A model generated the notes under the pieces. The model was given only the letters and a program-made list of their open reading frames with translations, did no database searches and was not told the origin of the DNA. The position numbers and the translations under genes were made by a program. This document shows positions 9,348 through 18,395 of a DNA stretch of 64,000 nucleotides, piece by piece. Position 1 is the first letter of the stretch. Each line of letters starts with the position of its first letter. The stretch is from Psychrobacter arcticus 273-4 (GTDB lineage: Bacteria; Pseudomonadota; Gammaproteobacteria; Pseudomonadales; Moraxellaceae), in assembly GCF_000012305.1 (NCBI RefSeq), contig NC_007204.1, positions 1,240,001 to 1,304,000 on the forward strand, written 5' to 3'.

Positions 9348-9485
9348 TATAGTAGGTGAACAGTAATATCGATACAACAGGTACTACTGGTGCAAATTTT
9401 TCTTGCTGGCTGTGCCTACGCAGACAGAGGCTGCAAAAAATTTACACCAGCAATACGGTAGCGACTTTAAAGTATTTCAACTATA
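9348..9485 (+). repeat. 138-bp TATAGT element, copy 2 (standard core)
   Basis: A full-length copy starting TATAGTAGGTG and ending TTCAACTATA. Inverted arms are CTGGTGCAAATTTTT and AAAAATTTACACCAG-like sequence. The core reads CTTGC...GGCTGC from the TATAGT(C/A)GG end, which is the majority orientation in this window. It has small substitutions relative to copies 4 and 5 (for example GCTGGCTG for GCTTGCTG). An open reading frame runs across it by chance or selection (see findings). It separates the FabH-like gene from prfA. Confidence 0.92.
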
Positions 9486-9578
9486 TTAGAAAAAAGCGTC
9501 GATATTGTGGAGCTAGCAGAAAAGTTTATCCATATATTGACAAGATTGCTGAGAGGTTTTAATTTAAGCGCAAAAATT

Positions 9579-9587
9579 TGCTATAAT
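9579..9587 (+). promoter_or_regulatory. Extended -10 promoter for prfA
   Basis: TGCTATAAT is a perfect extended -10 element (TGn plus TATAAT) 39 bases before the prfA ATG. No good -35 hexamer is seen, as is usual with extended -10 promoters. It lies downstream of repeat copy 2, so prfA has its own promoter here. Confidence 0.65.
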
Positions 9588-9625
9588 CACGGTCTTATTT
9601 CAATTATTCAATTAAAAGTCCTTTT

Positions 9626-10714
9626 ATGAAAGAATCCTTACGCCTGCGTTTAGACCAGATGGTAGACCGTTATGAAGAGGTCACTGCCTTATTATCAGAC
9701 CCGAGTGTCATCAATGATAACAATAAATTCCGTGAGCTGTCCGTTGAGCATAGTGACTTGATGGATATCACCACTTTATGGCAGAACTATGTTGGTGCAG
9801 AAACGGATCAGGCTGATGCAGAAGCTATGCTAAAAGAAGCTTCAGATCCTGACATGAAAGAGATGATGCAAGAAGAGATTGACAGTGCTCGCGATACTAT
9901 TGTAGAGATGGAAGAAGCACTTAATGTCATGATGCTGCCAAAAGACCCTAATGATAAAGTACCAGCATTTTTGGAGATTCGTGCAGGGACAGGTGGTGAT
10001 GAAGCGGCAATTTTCTCTGGTGATTTGTTCCGTATGTATCAAAAGTATGCGCAAGCTCAAGGCTGGACCTTAGAGGTTTTGTCAGCCAATGAAGGTGAAC
10101 ATGGGGGTTACAAAGAAATCATTACCCGTGTGTCTGGTAATAGCGTCTATGGTCGCCTAAAGTTTGAGTCTGGCGTGCATCGTGTGCAGCGTGTCCCAGA
10201 TACTGAAAGCCAAGGTCGCGTGCATACGTCAGCCTGTACCGTCGCTGTTATGCCTGAAGTTGAGATTGATGACACGGTTAATTTGAACCCAGCCGACATT
10301 CGTTTTGATACGTTCCGCTCAAGCGGTGCCGGTGGTCAGCACGTGAATACCACTGACTCAGCCGTACGTTTGACGCACATTCCAACCGGTACCGTGGTAG
10401 AGTGTCAACAAGAACGCAGTCAGCATAAAAACCGTGCGCAAGCCATGAAAATGCTGATTTCTAAAATTCAGCAAGTCAAAGTTCAAGCACAGGTAGATGC
10501 AGCTGATACGATACGTCGCGACTTGGTTGGTAGCGGTGATCGCTCAGAGCGTATCCGCACCTATAATTTCCCGCAAGGCCGTATGACTGATCATCGTATT
10601 AACCTGACCTTATATAAGCTTGATTCGATTATGGAAGGTGACTTGGATGAAATCCTTGATGCGTTGTTACGTGAGCACCAAGCGGACTTGATGGCAAGTG
10701 TTGGTGGTGCTTAA
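9626..10714 (+). CDS. prfA: Peptide chain release factor 1
   Basis: A 362-residue class I release factor. The GGQ catalytic loop ([10 protein letters not shown]) is at residues 236-238, and the upstream [12 protein letters not shown] segment carries a P-D-T tripeptide at the P-x-T stop-codon recognition position, typical of RF1 rather than the SPF of RF2. The C-terminal [15 protein letters not shown] motif is also present. It terminates translation at UAA and UAG on the ribosome. Length matches the family (360 in E. coli). In many gammaproteobacteria prfA follows hemA and precedes prmC; neither is adjacent here. Confidence 0.97.
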   Translation: MKESLRLRLDQMVDRYEEVTALLSDPSVINDNNKFRELSVEHSDLMDITTLWQNYVGAETDQADAEAMLKEASDPDMKEMMQEEIDSARDTIVEMEEALNVMMLPKDPNDKVPAFLEIRAGTGGDEAAIFSGDLFRMYQKYAQAQGWTLEVLSANEGEHGGYKEIITRVSGNSVYGRLKFESGVHRVQRVPDTESQGRVHTSACTVAVMPEVEIDDTVNLNPADIRFDTFRSSGAGGQHVNTTDSAVRLTHIPTGTVVECQQERSQHKNRAQAMKMLISKIQQVKVQAQVDAADTIRRDLVGSGDRSERIRTYNFPQGRMTDHRINLTLYKLDSIMEGDLDEILDALLREHQADLMASVGGA

Positions 10715-10965
10715 TAAGAGATTCATAAGCCTATAAAATAAGAGGCGTACACAATGCAACTGATAACTAAACCTTCGCTAGTATGATCGTTTAACAAAAT
10801 CGCGCTGACTATTGTTGCGATGTTGATGGCGTTTTGGTTATCTGCTGGTAGCGTCACGTCTTCATCAACGACAGCTGCCTTATCTGGGCTTCTTATTTTA
10901 AGCCTTTATTTTAAATTTCTAATGTTCGTTTATTCCTTTAATTATCTAATAATTTTGAGAGTGTT
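10715..10965. other. Spacer between prfA and lysS
   Basis: A 251-bp region without a convincing gene. A short frame opening at 10820 overlaps the start of lysS and shows no recognisable domain. The lysS ribosome site (GAGAG) is at its end. No terminator hairpin was found after prfA. Confidence 0.4.
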
Positions 10966-12510
10966 ATGTCAAAGCCCAACAATCAAAATCAGCAAAATAA
11001 CCAAGAGCAAATCCCAGAAGACGCCAACGAACTGATTGCTCAGCTTCAAGCCAAGCTGGAGGATATCGTTGCTTCAGGCAAACAACCGTATCCGAATACG
11101 TTTAAACGTACGGATTATGCGCAAGACTTGCAGACGGCTTTTGAGGGTATCTCAAAACAAGAAATTGCTGATAATGATGCTAAAGGCGAAAAAACACAGG
11201 TGAATGTCGCCGGTCGCGTCATGCTCAACCGTGGTGCATTTATTGTCATCCAAGACATGACAGGTCGTATCCAATTATATGTGGCACGCAAAGAGCTAGA
11301 TGAAGAGACGTTAGCCGACATCAAATCGCTAGATTTGGGTGATATCGTTGGCGTATCAGGTTACATCGGTCGCTCTGGTAAAGGTGATTTGTACGTACAT
11401 ATCGAAGAGATGCAATTATTGACCAAAGCATTACGCCCAATGCCAAATAAGTTTCATGGTTTAGCAGATGTGGAAGCCCGCTATCGCAACCGTCATCTTG
11501 ATTTGATGACCAATGAGACGACCCGTGATACTTTTATGGTACGCAGCCAAGTCATCAGCGGTATTCGCAAATTTATGTTGAATGAGCGTTTTATGGAAGT
11601 GGAAACGCCTATGATGCATCCCATTCCAGGTGGTGCGGTGGCGCGTCCGTTTGTGACTCATCATAATGCGTTAGACATGCCATTATATCTGCGTATTGCT
11701 CCTGAGCTTTATCTTAAACGCTTAGTCGTTGGTGGCTTTGAGAAAGTATTTGAGATTAACCGCAGCTTCCGTAATGAGGGCGTGTCAACCCGTCATAATC
11801 CTGAATTTACCATGATTGAGTTTTATCAGGCGTATGCTGATTATCATGATTTGATGGATTTGACTGAGCGCTTATTTAACGAATTGGCGACAGATATCTT
11901 GGGTACCACTGAGATTACCTATCAAGAAGAAGATATCAGCCTAAAAGCGCCTTTCGAGCGTCTATCTATGTCTAATGCGATTGCCAAATATGCCGAAAAC
12001 TTCGATATGGCACGTATCAATGATCGTGATTATCTCGCAGAGTACGCATCGACAACGCTTAAGCAGCAGGTAAAAGATGTCTTTGGTGTGGGTAAATTGC
12101 AGACCATTATCTTTGAAGAAACCGCTGAGCATCAATTACGTCAGCCAACATTCATCACTGAATACCCTGCTGAAACCTCACCACTAGCACGCCGCAGTGA
12201 TGACAATCCTGAGATTACTGACCGCTTCGAGCTGTTTGTTGGTGGTCGTGAATTGGCGAATGGCTTTAGTGAGCTGAATGATCCTGCGGATCAGGCTGAG
12301 CGTTTCCTTGGTCAAGTGGCTGAAAAAGACGCTGGCGATGATGAAGCGATGCACTTTGATGCAGAATATATCGAGGCATTGTCTTATGGCTTACCGCCGA
12401 CTGCTGGTGAAGGTATTGGTATTGATCGCTTGGTAATGCTATTGACAGACTCTGCCAGTATTCGTGATGTGATTTTATTCCCACATATGCGCCGTAAGCT
12501 TGAGGGTTAA
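10966..12510 (+). CDS. lysS: Lysyl-tRNA synthetase, class II
   Basis: A 514-residue class IIb synthetase. The N-terminal OB-fold (about residues 70-165, [19 protein letters not shown]) binds the anticodon. The catalytic domain has motif 2 ([18 protein letters not shown]) and motif 3 ([13 protein letters not shown]) with its ATP-binding Arg. It charges tRNA-Lys in the cytoplasm. Length matches the family (about 505). The first 30 residues are Gln/Asn-rich. The stop codon is only three bases before a 138-bp repeat element, so its transcript must end in or read through that element. Confidence 0.97.
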   Translation: MSKPNNQNQQNNQEQIPEDANELIAQLQAKLEDIVASGKQPYPNTFKRTDYAQDLQTAFEGISKQEIADNDAKGEKTQVNVAGRVMLNRGAFIVIQDMTGRIQLYVARKELDEETLADIKSLDLGDIVGVSGYIGRSGKGDLYVHIEEMQLLTKALRPMPNKFHGLADVEARYRNRHLDLMTNETTRDTFMVRSQVISGIRKFMLNERFMEVETPMMHPIPGGAVARPFVTHHNALDMPLYLRIAPELYLKRLVVGGFEKVFEINRSFRNEGVSTRHNPEFTMIEFYQAYADYHDLMDLTERLFNELATDILGTTEITYQEEDISLKAPFERLSMSNAIAKYAENFDMARINDRDYLAEYASTTLKQQVKDVFGVGKLQTIIFEETAEHQLRQPTFITEYPAETSPLARRSDDNPEITDRFELFVGGRELANGFSELNDPADQAERFLGQVAEKDAGDDEAMHFDAEYIEALSYGLPPTAGEGIGIDRLVMLLTDSASIRDVILFPHMRRKLEG

Positions 12511-12513
12511 AGA

Positions 12514-12651
12514 TATAGTTGAAATACTTTAAAGTCGCTACCGTATTGCTGGTGTAAATTTTTTGCAGCCTCTGTCTGCGTAGGCACAGCAAGCAAGAAA
12601 AATTTGCACCAGCAGTACGTATTGTATCTATATTACTTTTCACCGACTATA
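12514..12651 (-). repeat. 138-bp TATAGT element, copy 3 (standard core)
   Basis: A full-length copy in reverse orientation: the TTGAAATACTTT end comes first on the plus strand and the CACCGACTATA end last. Read from the TATAGTCGG end the core orientation is the same as in copies 2, 4 and 5. It lies three bases after the lysS stop, so it supplies the 3' untranslated region. The 16-bp hairpin arms with A/T-rich bases next to the loop could act as a transcript end signal, though no clean terminator T tract follows. Confidence 0.92.
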
Positions 12652-12736
12652 GTTCGCTTGCCATAAGCCCATGCTAGTACTAAATCGCTGATTTGATGCT
12701 TTACTTATATACTTACGACCCACATTGGCATTCATT

Positions 12737-14632
12737 ATGACGCAGCAATATCAAGTTTTAGCCCGCAAATACCGACCCAAAAACTTTCACGAGTTGATCG
12801 GGCAAACGCATGTCTCACAGGCACTGATTAATGCGATTGATTATAATCGTCTACATCATGCTTATCTATTTACAGGTACGCGCGGAGTCGGTAAGACGAC
12901 CATTGCCCGTATTTTGTCTAAGTGTTTAAACTGTGATACGGGTATTACCAGTACCCCATGCGGCGTGTGTGATAATTGCGTAGCGATTGATCAAGGGCGT
13001 TTTATTGATCTGATTGAGATTGATGCGGCTTCTCGCACCAAAGTTGAAGACACGCGCGAGCTACTTGATAATGTGCCGTATGCGCCAAGCCAAGGTCGCT
13101 ATAAAGTGTACCTGATTGATGAGGTGCATATGCTGTCGACACACAGTTTTAATGCGCTTCTTAAGACTTTGGAAGAGCCGCCTGAGCATGTCAAGTTCCT
13201 ATTAGCAACTACTGATCCTCAAAAGCTGCCGATTACTATTATCTCTCGCTGTTTACAGTTTGTATTGCGTCCTTTATCGCAGAGTTTACTCAGTGAGCAT
13301 TTAGCCAATGTCTTAACCCAAGAACAAGTAGGCTATACGCAGCCTGCACTTTGGCAATTGGCCAGTGCGGCAAAAGGTTCGGTACGTGATGCCTTATCGT
13401 TGACTGACCAAGCCATTGCTTTTGGTCAAGGTGCGCTTGATGATGTGACCGTTAATTCGATGCTTGGCTTGATTGATGCGGCCGATTTAGTCAGCTTAAT
13501 TACAGATATTTATCATCATGATAAACCTGCTGTTGCTGCTCATATTGAGCAGATGCGTGCGCAAATGGTCGATGCATCTAGTATGTTTGATGGACTCGCT
13601 GAGCTATTGCATCAGTTGGCATTGTGTCAGCTGCTGCCCGAAGTCGCTCTCAACGTAAATGAAGCGCAAGCACAGCATATTAATCAGCTTGCCCAGCATA
13701 TGAGCCCTGACGTATTACAGCTTTATTATGAAATCGTGGTACAAGCACGTGAAGGCGTCAAGCTTGCCAGTACGCCTATGCAAGCGCTTGAGATGTGTAT
13801 TTTACGTCTTTTGGCTTTTCGTCCTTTGCCGGTTGATGAGATACTAGTCAAGGTACCTGATAGTACGGTAACGGCTATAGAGCATTATAGTCCCACCATC
13901 TCTAGCACTACATCAGCCACCACTACTGAGCCAGTGCCATCGTCATTAGAATCACAAGCCCAAGCCGATAATATCATTTATGACAATGCTGATATCAGTG
14001 TCAGTGAGAAAAACAGGGTTGGGGCTGATAATATTGTTAATCAAAATGAGCAATATCACTCAAATGACCCTGCTAGTGAATCAAGCCAGTACAATGATTA
14101 TAGCGTTCATAACAGTTTAGAGTTATCTAGCAATCAGCTTGAACCCGTTGTTGAACCCGTTATAAATGATTCTCAATTATTTAGTCAGCCTGAAGACCCT
14201 CGTGCGCTTCTACGTTGTCCGCCGCAAGAATTGATAGGTGAGTGGACAGCAGAAAAATGGGACTATTGGCTGCAAACTGCTCGTGAAGCCGGTAGTTTAG
14301 CTCAAGATGAATTGGCGCTTGCGCGTCAGGGTATGATGACAGGCAGTTGTAATGCCGAAGCCGTCTTTGTCACAGCAGTCGATAGTAAGCATTTGCAGGC
14401 AACGTTTGAGCAGCTAGCGACAAAGATGCAGCTACAGTTTCCTGCTGCTGCCATCAGTTTACGAATTGATAGCAGTATTATGCAAGCCGATGATAAAACC
14501 CCAGAGCGTCGTCAACAAAAACGTCTCGTCCAAGCCAAAACAGTAGCAGAGTCAAGATTGTTTAATACACCAGTGATGCAATATTTAACCGAGCGCGGCG
14601 AAGGCAAAATGGGCAAAGTTCAGTTATATTAA
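12737..14632 (+). CDS. dnaX: DNA polymerase III subunits gamma/tau
   Basis: A clamp-loader ATPase of 631 residues. Walker A is GTRGVGKTT, followed by the four-Cys zinc module (CLNC...CGVCDNC), Walker B DEVHML and the SRC sensor region (TIISRCLQF). These form domains I-III (about residues 1-365). A low-complexity acidic Ser/Asn/Gln linker (about 375-495) precedes a C-terminal polymerase-binding domain, so this is the tau form. The ATG at 12737 fits MTQQYQVLARKYRP; the TTG four codons earlier is less likely. I saw no classic A-AAA-AAG slippery site for the shorter gamma product. A terminator follows. Confidence 0.95.
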   Translation: MTQQYQVLARKYRPKNFHELIGQTHVSQALINAIDYNRLHHAYLFTGTRGVGKTTIARILSKCLNCDTGITSTPCGVCDNCVAIDQGRFIDLIEIDAASRTKVEDTRELLDNVPYAPSQGRYKVYLIDEVHMLSTHSFNALLKTLEEPPEHVKFLLATTDPQKLPITIISRCLQFVLRPLSQSLLSEHLANVLTQEQVGYTQPALWQLASAAKGSVRDALSLTDQAIAFGQGALDDVTVNSMLGLIDAADLVSLITDIYHHDKPAVAAHIEQMRAQMVDASSMFDGLAELLHQLALCQLLPEVALNVNEAQAQHINQLAQHMSPDVLQLYYEIVVQAREGVKLASTPMQALEMCILRLLAFRPLPVDEILVKVPDSTVTAIEHYSPTISSTTSATTTEPVPSSLESQAQADNIIYDNADISVSEKNRVGADNIVNQNEQYHSNDPASESSQYNDYSVHNSLELSSNQLEPVVEPVINDSQLFSQPEDPRALLRCPPQELIGEWTAEKWDYWLQTAREAGSLAQDELALARQGMMTGSCNAEAVFVTAVDSKHLQATFEQLATKMQLQFPAAAISLRIDSSIMQADDKTPERRQQKRLVQAKTVAESRLFNTPVMQYLTERGEGKMGKVQLY

Positions 14633-14701
14633 ACAGTCGTAAATTTATTGATTGGTTATTTATAAAAAGTAACCCTTTATTAAAACTATCGTATATATTA
14701 A

Positions 14702-14740
14702 AACATCAAGGTAATATTGCTCTATCACCTTGATGTTTTT
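14702..14740 (+). terminator. Terminator after dnaX
   Basis: The stem AACATCAAGGT pairs with ACCTTGATGTT around a loop of about 14 bases, followed by a T run. Confidence 0.85.
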
Positions 14741-14817
14741 GCTTTTATTGACTGAGAAATGCTTATATCTTACTCTGAATTTAATATTAAAAAACTGTAA
14801 GATTTATCATTATCCGT

Positions 14818-14823
14818 TATAAT
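14818..14823 (+). promoter_or_regulatory. Possible -10 hexamer for the LysR gene
   Basis: A TATAAT hexamer 43 bases before the ATG at 14867. The sequence 17 bases upstream (CTGTAA) is a poor -35, so activation or autoregulation is possible. Confidence 0.4.
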
Positions 14824-14866
14824 GGTTAAGTTATATTAACAACTAAAAAGCAGCTTGGATGAGAAT

Positions 14867-15766
14867 ATGTTAGATAATTTACGTGGTATGGCTGTGTTTG
14901 CTAGTGTGGTCGGACACGGCTCCTTTAGTGGTTCAGCTCGCGAGTTGGGTATTACTACCAGTGCAGTCAGTCAGCAAATACGTTCTTTAGAGAACACGCT
15001 CGGTGTGGTGTTATTGCATCGCTCAACCCGTAAGCTTAGCTTAACAGAAGCGGGTGCCAGTTTTTATGAAGCGGCAAAAGATGTGGTAAGTGCTGCAGAG
15101 CAAGGTCGAATAAAAGTCAATCAATTACGTGACGAGCTGGCAGGTAGCTTGCGTATTGCAACGACCCCTGAGCTTGGTGTCAATCATATTTTACCTGCAC
15201 TATCGACTTGGATGTCAGCGCACGACGACCTTAGTATCACCTATTTTGCAGACAATAATTATATTGATATGATTGATGAGCGGATCGATATTGCGGTACG
15301 TATGAGCCCTAATATCAACGACTCAACTTTGAGCAATCATCCATTATCTGATGTGCGTCAAATGTTGGTGGCTTCACCACAATATTTGCGTCAGCATAAA
15401 AAAATCGAAACGCCAAAAGATTTGGCAGATCATCAGCTTATCTGCATTGATATCATGAAGGATGCAAATAATGTTGAGCTCACTCAGACTGAGACTGGTA
15501 AAAAAACACGTATCAAAATGACTTCGCGTATCCATACTAATAATGTCTTTATGGCCATGACCATCGCCAAAGAAGGTCATGGCATCCTTAGAATGATGGA
15601 AATGGATGTCAAAAAGGAGCTGGAATCTGGCAATTTGGTCGAAGTTTTGACCGGCTACCAGATGCCAAGTTTTGTGCTTTATGCTGTTACCTTAAACCGT
15701 GAGCAACAGCCTGCAAAAATCACCCGCTGCTTAGAGGTATTAAAAAAATATTTCCATGCAAACTAA
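14867..15766 (+). CDS. LysR-family transcriptional regulator
   Basis: A 299-residue regulator. The N-terminal winged helix-turn-helix (about residues 1-60) contains the typical SGSARELGITTSAVSQQIRS recognition region. The remainder is a two-lobed effector domain (GSLRIATTPELG onward). It resembles the CrgA-like LysR subgroup common in Acinetobacter and Psychrobacter. The ATG at 14867 is preceded by GGATGAG; a TTG four codons upstream is an alternative. The closest gene, argD, is convergent, so no target is implied by context. Confidence 0.9.
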   Translation: MLDNLRGMAVFASVVGHGSFSGSARELGITTSAVSQQIRSLENTLGVVLLHRSTRKLSLTEAGASFYEAAKDVVSAAEQGRIKVNQLRDELAGSLRIATTPELGVNHILPALSTWMSAHDDLSITYFADNNYIDMIDERIDIAVRMSPNINDSTLSNHPLSDVRQMLVASPQYLRQHKKIETPKDLADHQLICIDIMKDANNVELTQTETGKKTRIKMTSRIHTNNVFMAMTIAKEGHGILRMMEMDVKKELESGNLVEVLTGYQMPSFVLYAVTLNREQQPAKITRCLEVLKKYFHAN

Positions 15767-15810
15767 GGCTTAATTTATTTAAATGCCAATGCAGCTGATT
15801 GATTAGTAAC

Positions 15811-15852
15811 AAGAAAAAGCCTATAGATAATTTATCTATAGGCTTTTTCTTG
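15811..15852. terminator. Bidirectional terminator between the LysR gene and argD
   Basis: A long palindrome (AAGAAAAAGCCTATAGATAA with its complement) has A and T tracts on both sides, so it can serve both convergent genes. Confidence 0.85.
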
Positions 15853-15920
15853 TTAGCAATTTCAGAATACTTTAATTGAAATTGCTAAGGTTATGTTCAA
15901 ATGCTTTTGCATAATTGCTT

Positions 15921-17102
15921 TTAAAAAGAGGGTTTCAATAAGTTAACGAGGCGCTCTACCACTTGTGAGCTTTCATCACGGCTCATATTGAGTGGTGGTA
16001 GCAGACGAATGACATGAGCGCCCGTGACGTTGATGATGAGTTTTTGCTCATCACGCGCGCGATCGACTAAATTACTACAGTCCATATCTTCAGGCAAGGC
16101 AATCCCAATCATCATTCCAGCGCCGCGACTGCTTACGCCATATTCTCCAAACGCATCAACCATGCCATCACGAATGAACTGTCCCTCAGTGACTGCGTTT
16201 TTCATGATATCACTGTTAGCCAATACATCATATACGCTATGTACCACGCGACTGGCTAACGGTGTGCCGCCATAGGTTGAGCCATGACTACCAGCGCCAA
16301 ACAAGCCATTAGCGCGACCACGTACCATACAGGCACCAACGGGGAAGCCATTGCCTAAGCCTTTAGCTGTCGTTAATACATCAGGGCGTGCACTGCTGTG
16401 CTGATAAGCGAAATATTTACCCGTACGTCCATTACCTGTTTGCACTTCATCGAGCATGAACAGCCAATTATGGGTGTTGCATACGGCTTGTATCTGCTCA
16501 AGGTAACTAAAGCCGTTGGACGCCGTATTAAGACCGCCTTCACCTTGAATAGGCTCTACAAATACCGCGCAAATATCCTCATAATCATGAGCTGCTTGCT
16601 CAATGGCGGCAATATCACCAAATGGCACACGGATAAAATCATCATCTAAGGTATAAAAGCCTTCGCGCGCTTTAGGATTTGCCGTAGCGGATAATGATAA
16701 TAAGGTACGACCGTGGAAAGATTGCTCCATCACAATAACTTTTGGGCGTTTAAATCCTTGCTGATGCGCATATAGCCGTGCCAATTTTAGTGCCGCCTCG
16801 TTTGCTTCAGCGCCACTATTGGCAAAAAACACACTGTCCATTTGCGCCGCATTGCATAATGCTTCACCAGCACGCTCTTGCCAATCGATACCAAATAAAT
16901 TACTGGTATGAACCAACGTCGCTGCCTGCTGCTGAATAGCATCGGTTACTTGCGGATGGCAATGCCCTAATCCACACACCGCGATTCCGGTCAATGCATC
17001 TAAATAAGGTGTCTCATCTCGAGTATACAGCCAGCTTCCTGAGCCGCGGGTAAAACTAATAGGTTGACGAAGATAGGTGGGCATCAAGTAAGTAGCAGAC
17101 AT
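15921..17102 (-). CDS. argD: Acetylornithine aminotransferase (class III)
   Basis: A 393-residue PLP enzyme of the acetylornithine/succinyldiaminopimelate aminotransferase family, which transfers the amino group between N-acetylornithine and 2-oxoglutarate in arginine synthesis. Seen motifs are ALTGIAVCGLGHCHP, FFANSGAEANEAALKLAR, SFHGRTLLSLSAT, VEPIQGEGG, LDEVQTGNGRTG and the PLP lysine in TTAKGLGNGFPVGA. The ATG at 17102 is favoured over one at 17111 because AAGGA lies nine bases before it. About 60 bases separate it from yacG upstream, so they may be co-transcribed. Other class III aminotransferases (ornithine, GABA) fit less well. Confidence 0.88.
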   Translation of the reverse strand: MSATYLMPTYLRQPISFTRGSGSWLYTRDETPYLDALTGIAVCGLGHCHPQVTDAIQQQAATLVHTSNLFGIDWQERAGEALCNAAQMDSVFFANSGAEANEAALKLARLYAHQQGFKRPKVIVMEQSFHGRTLLSLSATANPKAREGFYTLDDDFIRVPFGDIAAIEQAAHDYEDICAVFVEPIQGEGGLNTASNGFSYLEQIQAVCNTHNWLFMLDEVQTGNGRTGKYFAYQHSSARPDVLTTAKGLGNGFPVGACMVRGRANGLFGAGSHGSTYGGTPLASRVVHSVYDVLANSDIMKNAVTEGQFIRDGMVDAFGEYGVSSRGAGMMIGIALPEDMDCSNLVDRARDEQKLIINVTGAHVIRLLPPLNMSRDESSQVVERLVNLLKPSF

Positions 17103-17165
17103 GTACAGCATCCTTGAAATAATAAAGTGATGAAAGTAAGAGGGTAAAGTGCTTAAGGCTTGCGG

Positions 17166-17363
17166 TTATAGCTCATCAGAAAACGGCGTCGACTCCGAAG
17201 GCAAGGTATAGTCCTCATTTGCCCATGCGCCAAGATCAATCAGCTTGCAGCGATGACTACAAAACGGCTTATATTTATTGTCTTGCCACAGCGTTTGAGT
17301 GCCACAACGTGGACAAGGATAAGTTTTGGGTGAAGGGCTCGAGCTGGGAGTAGATTCAGTCAT
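17166..17363 (-). CDS. yacG: DNA gyrase inhibitor YacG (small zinc protein)
   Basis: A 65-residue protein with the YacG zinc site: Cys17-x2-Cys20 and Cys35-x3-Cys39, in PCPRCGT and [15 protein letters not shown]. The [12 protein letters not shown] segment is a family hallmark. In E. coli YacG binds gyrase B and blocks DNA binding. The N-terminus is Ser/Pro-rich. It lies just upstream of argD on the same strand. Confidence 0.93.
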   Translation of the reverse strand: MTESTPSSSPSPKTYPCPRCGTQTLWQDNKYKPFCSHRCKLIDLGAWANEDYTLPSESTPFSDEL

Positions 17364-17566
17364 AATAAAAGTAGGTAAATCCTTGGTTTTATCAATAAAG
17401 TATTGTTCAAAAACAGTTGATTATTCAGTCATAGCGTTATTAATTTGCTTGAGAGTGCTATTAGTCGATAGATAATCAATATCGCGATATTACTATTGAG
17501 CTACATTGACTATATAATAGCATGCAGTCGAATAATGACAAATGACAAATAATTTAAGGACAGCAA

Positions 17567-18232
17567 ATGACTGACAATCTTGAGCTTTCACATCAGCAAG
17601 AACGGGCATTTCAACCACAACGACTTTCAGCGCCGCGTGATTTTATGCAGCCAGCTGCATTGCTTAAACCTGAATTATCGCTAGTTTTGGAGATTGGGGC
17701 AGGGAAGGGCAAGCATGCTTTAAGCTTTGCGATGCAGAATTCTGATAAGTATCTGATTGCGATTGAGCGTACTCGCAATAAGTTTGAGGCATTTAAAAAG
17801 TTGGCAGCGCAGCAAAATTCAGCCAACTTGACAGCCATTCATGCTGATGCAATCGCATGGATCGTACATGCCATTGCGCCAAACAGTATCGATAGTATCT
17901 ATATCCTATATCCTAATCCTGAGCAGCATAATCCCAATCAGCAGTGGCTTAATATGCCGTTTTTTGAGTTTTTACTGTCGCGTTTACAGGCGGGTGGGAA
18001 AATAATACTAGCGACCAACATCGAAACGTATATGGACAATGCTGAGCAGCAAGCGAATGAAGTTTGGTGTCTACCCAATACTCGTAGTCAGGTTGCAAGC
18101 AGCAGTCAGCGCACACATTTTGAAGTTAAATACTTAGCACGCCAAGAAACCTGCTGGGAGTTGAGTATGAAGAAACCCAAGGGTTATCAAACCAGATTTG
18201 ATAAGTGGACGACAGACACTTTAACTATTTAA
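17567..18232 (+). CDS. TrmB-like SAM-dependent methyltransferase
   Basis: A 221-residue Rossmann methyltransferase. The SAM motif LEIGAGKGKHAL is near residues 42-53, acidic IAIERTRNKFEA follows, and IYILYPNPEQHNPNQQW stands where tRNA (guanine-N7) methyltransferase has its DPWPKKRHHKRR-like motif. The GYQTRFDKW end matches the TrmB C-terminal GxxTxFE region. The Trp-Pro-Lys-rich loop is altered to Asn-Pro-Glu, so it is either a divergent TrmB or a paralogue with another substrate. Many Moraxellaceae may carry a canonical trmB elsewhere; this is inference. Confidence 0.75.
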   Translation: MTDNLELSHQQERAFQPQRLSAPRDFMQPAALLKPELSLVLEIGAGKGKHALSFAMQNSDKYLIAIERTRNKFEAFKKLAAQQNSANLTAIHADAIAWIVHAIAPNSIDSIYILYPNPEQHNPNQQWLNMPFFEFLLSRLQAGGKIILATNIETYMDNAEQQANEVWCLPNTRSQVASSSQRTHFEVKYLARQETCWELSMKKPKGYQTRFDKWTTDTLTI

Positions 18233-18337
18233 AGTAATAGCCTAAGTAAAAATATAAAATAATGACAACTTATTATTGAACGCTATATTCAAGTTAATAA
18301 TATAAAATAGCCTAAGCAATATTTAATTGTCATAAAT

Positions 18338-18362
18338 AAAACCGCCCCTAAAAAGGCGGTCC
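18338..18362 (-). terminator. Terminator after the ABC1 kinase gene
   Basis: A short GC-rich stem (ACCGCC/GGCGGT) with an eight-base loop and, on the minus strand, TTTTAT after it. It lies 34 bases past the minus-strand stop. Confidence 0.75.
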
Positions 18363-18395
18363 AAAAATCCGTTGATTACAGACTTAAAAATCAAT

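Noticed and set aside
9356-9562. Small proteins encoded by the 138-bp elements (also at 12.5, 19.95 and 37.9 kb)
   Set aside because: Each is the same repeat sequence in one frame; not listed as genes, only discussed as a finding.
10820-11035. 71-codon frame before and into lysS
   Set aside because: It overlaps the lysS start in another frame, has no domain and no ribosome site.
14000-14020. Programmed frameshift site in dnaX (GAGAAAAACAGG)
   Set aside because: The heptamer is not of the X-XXY-YYZ form in the reading frame, and no strong stem follows.
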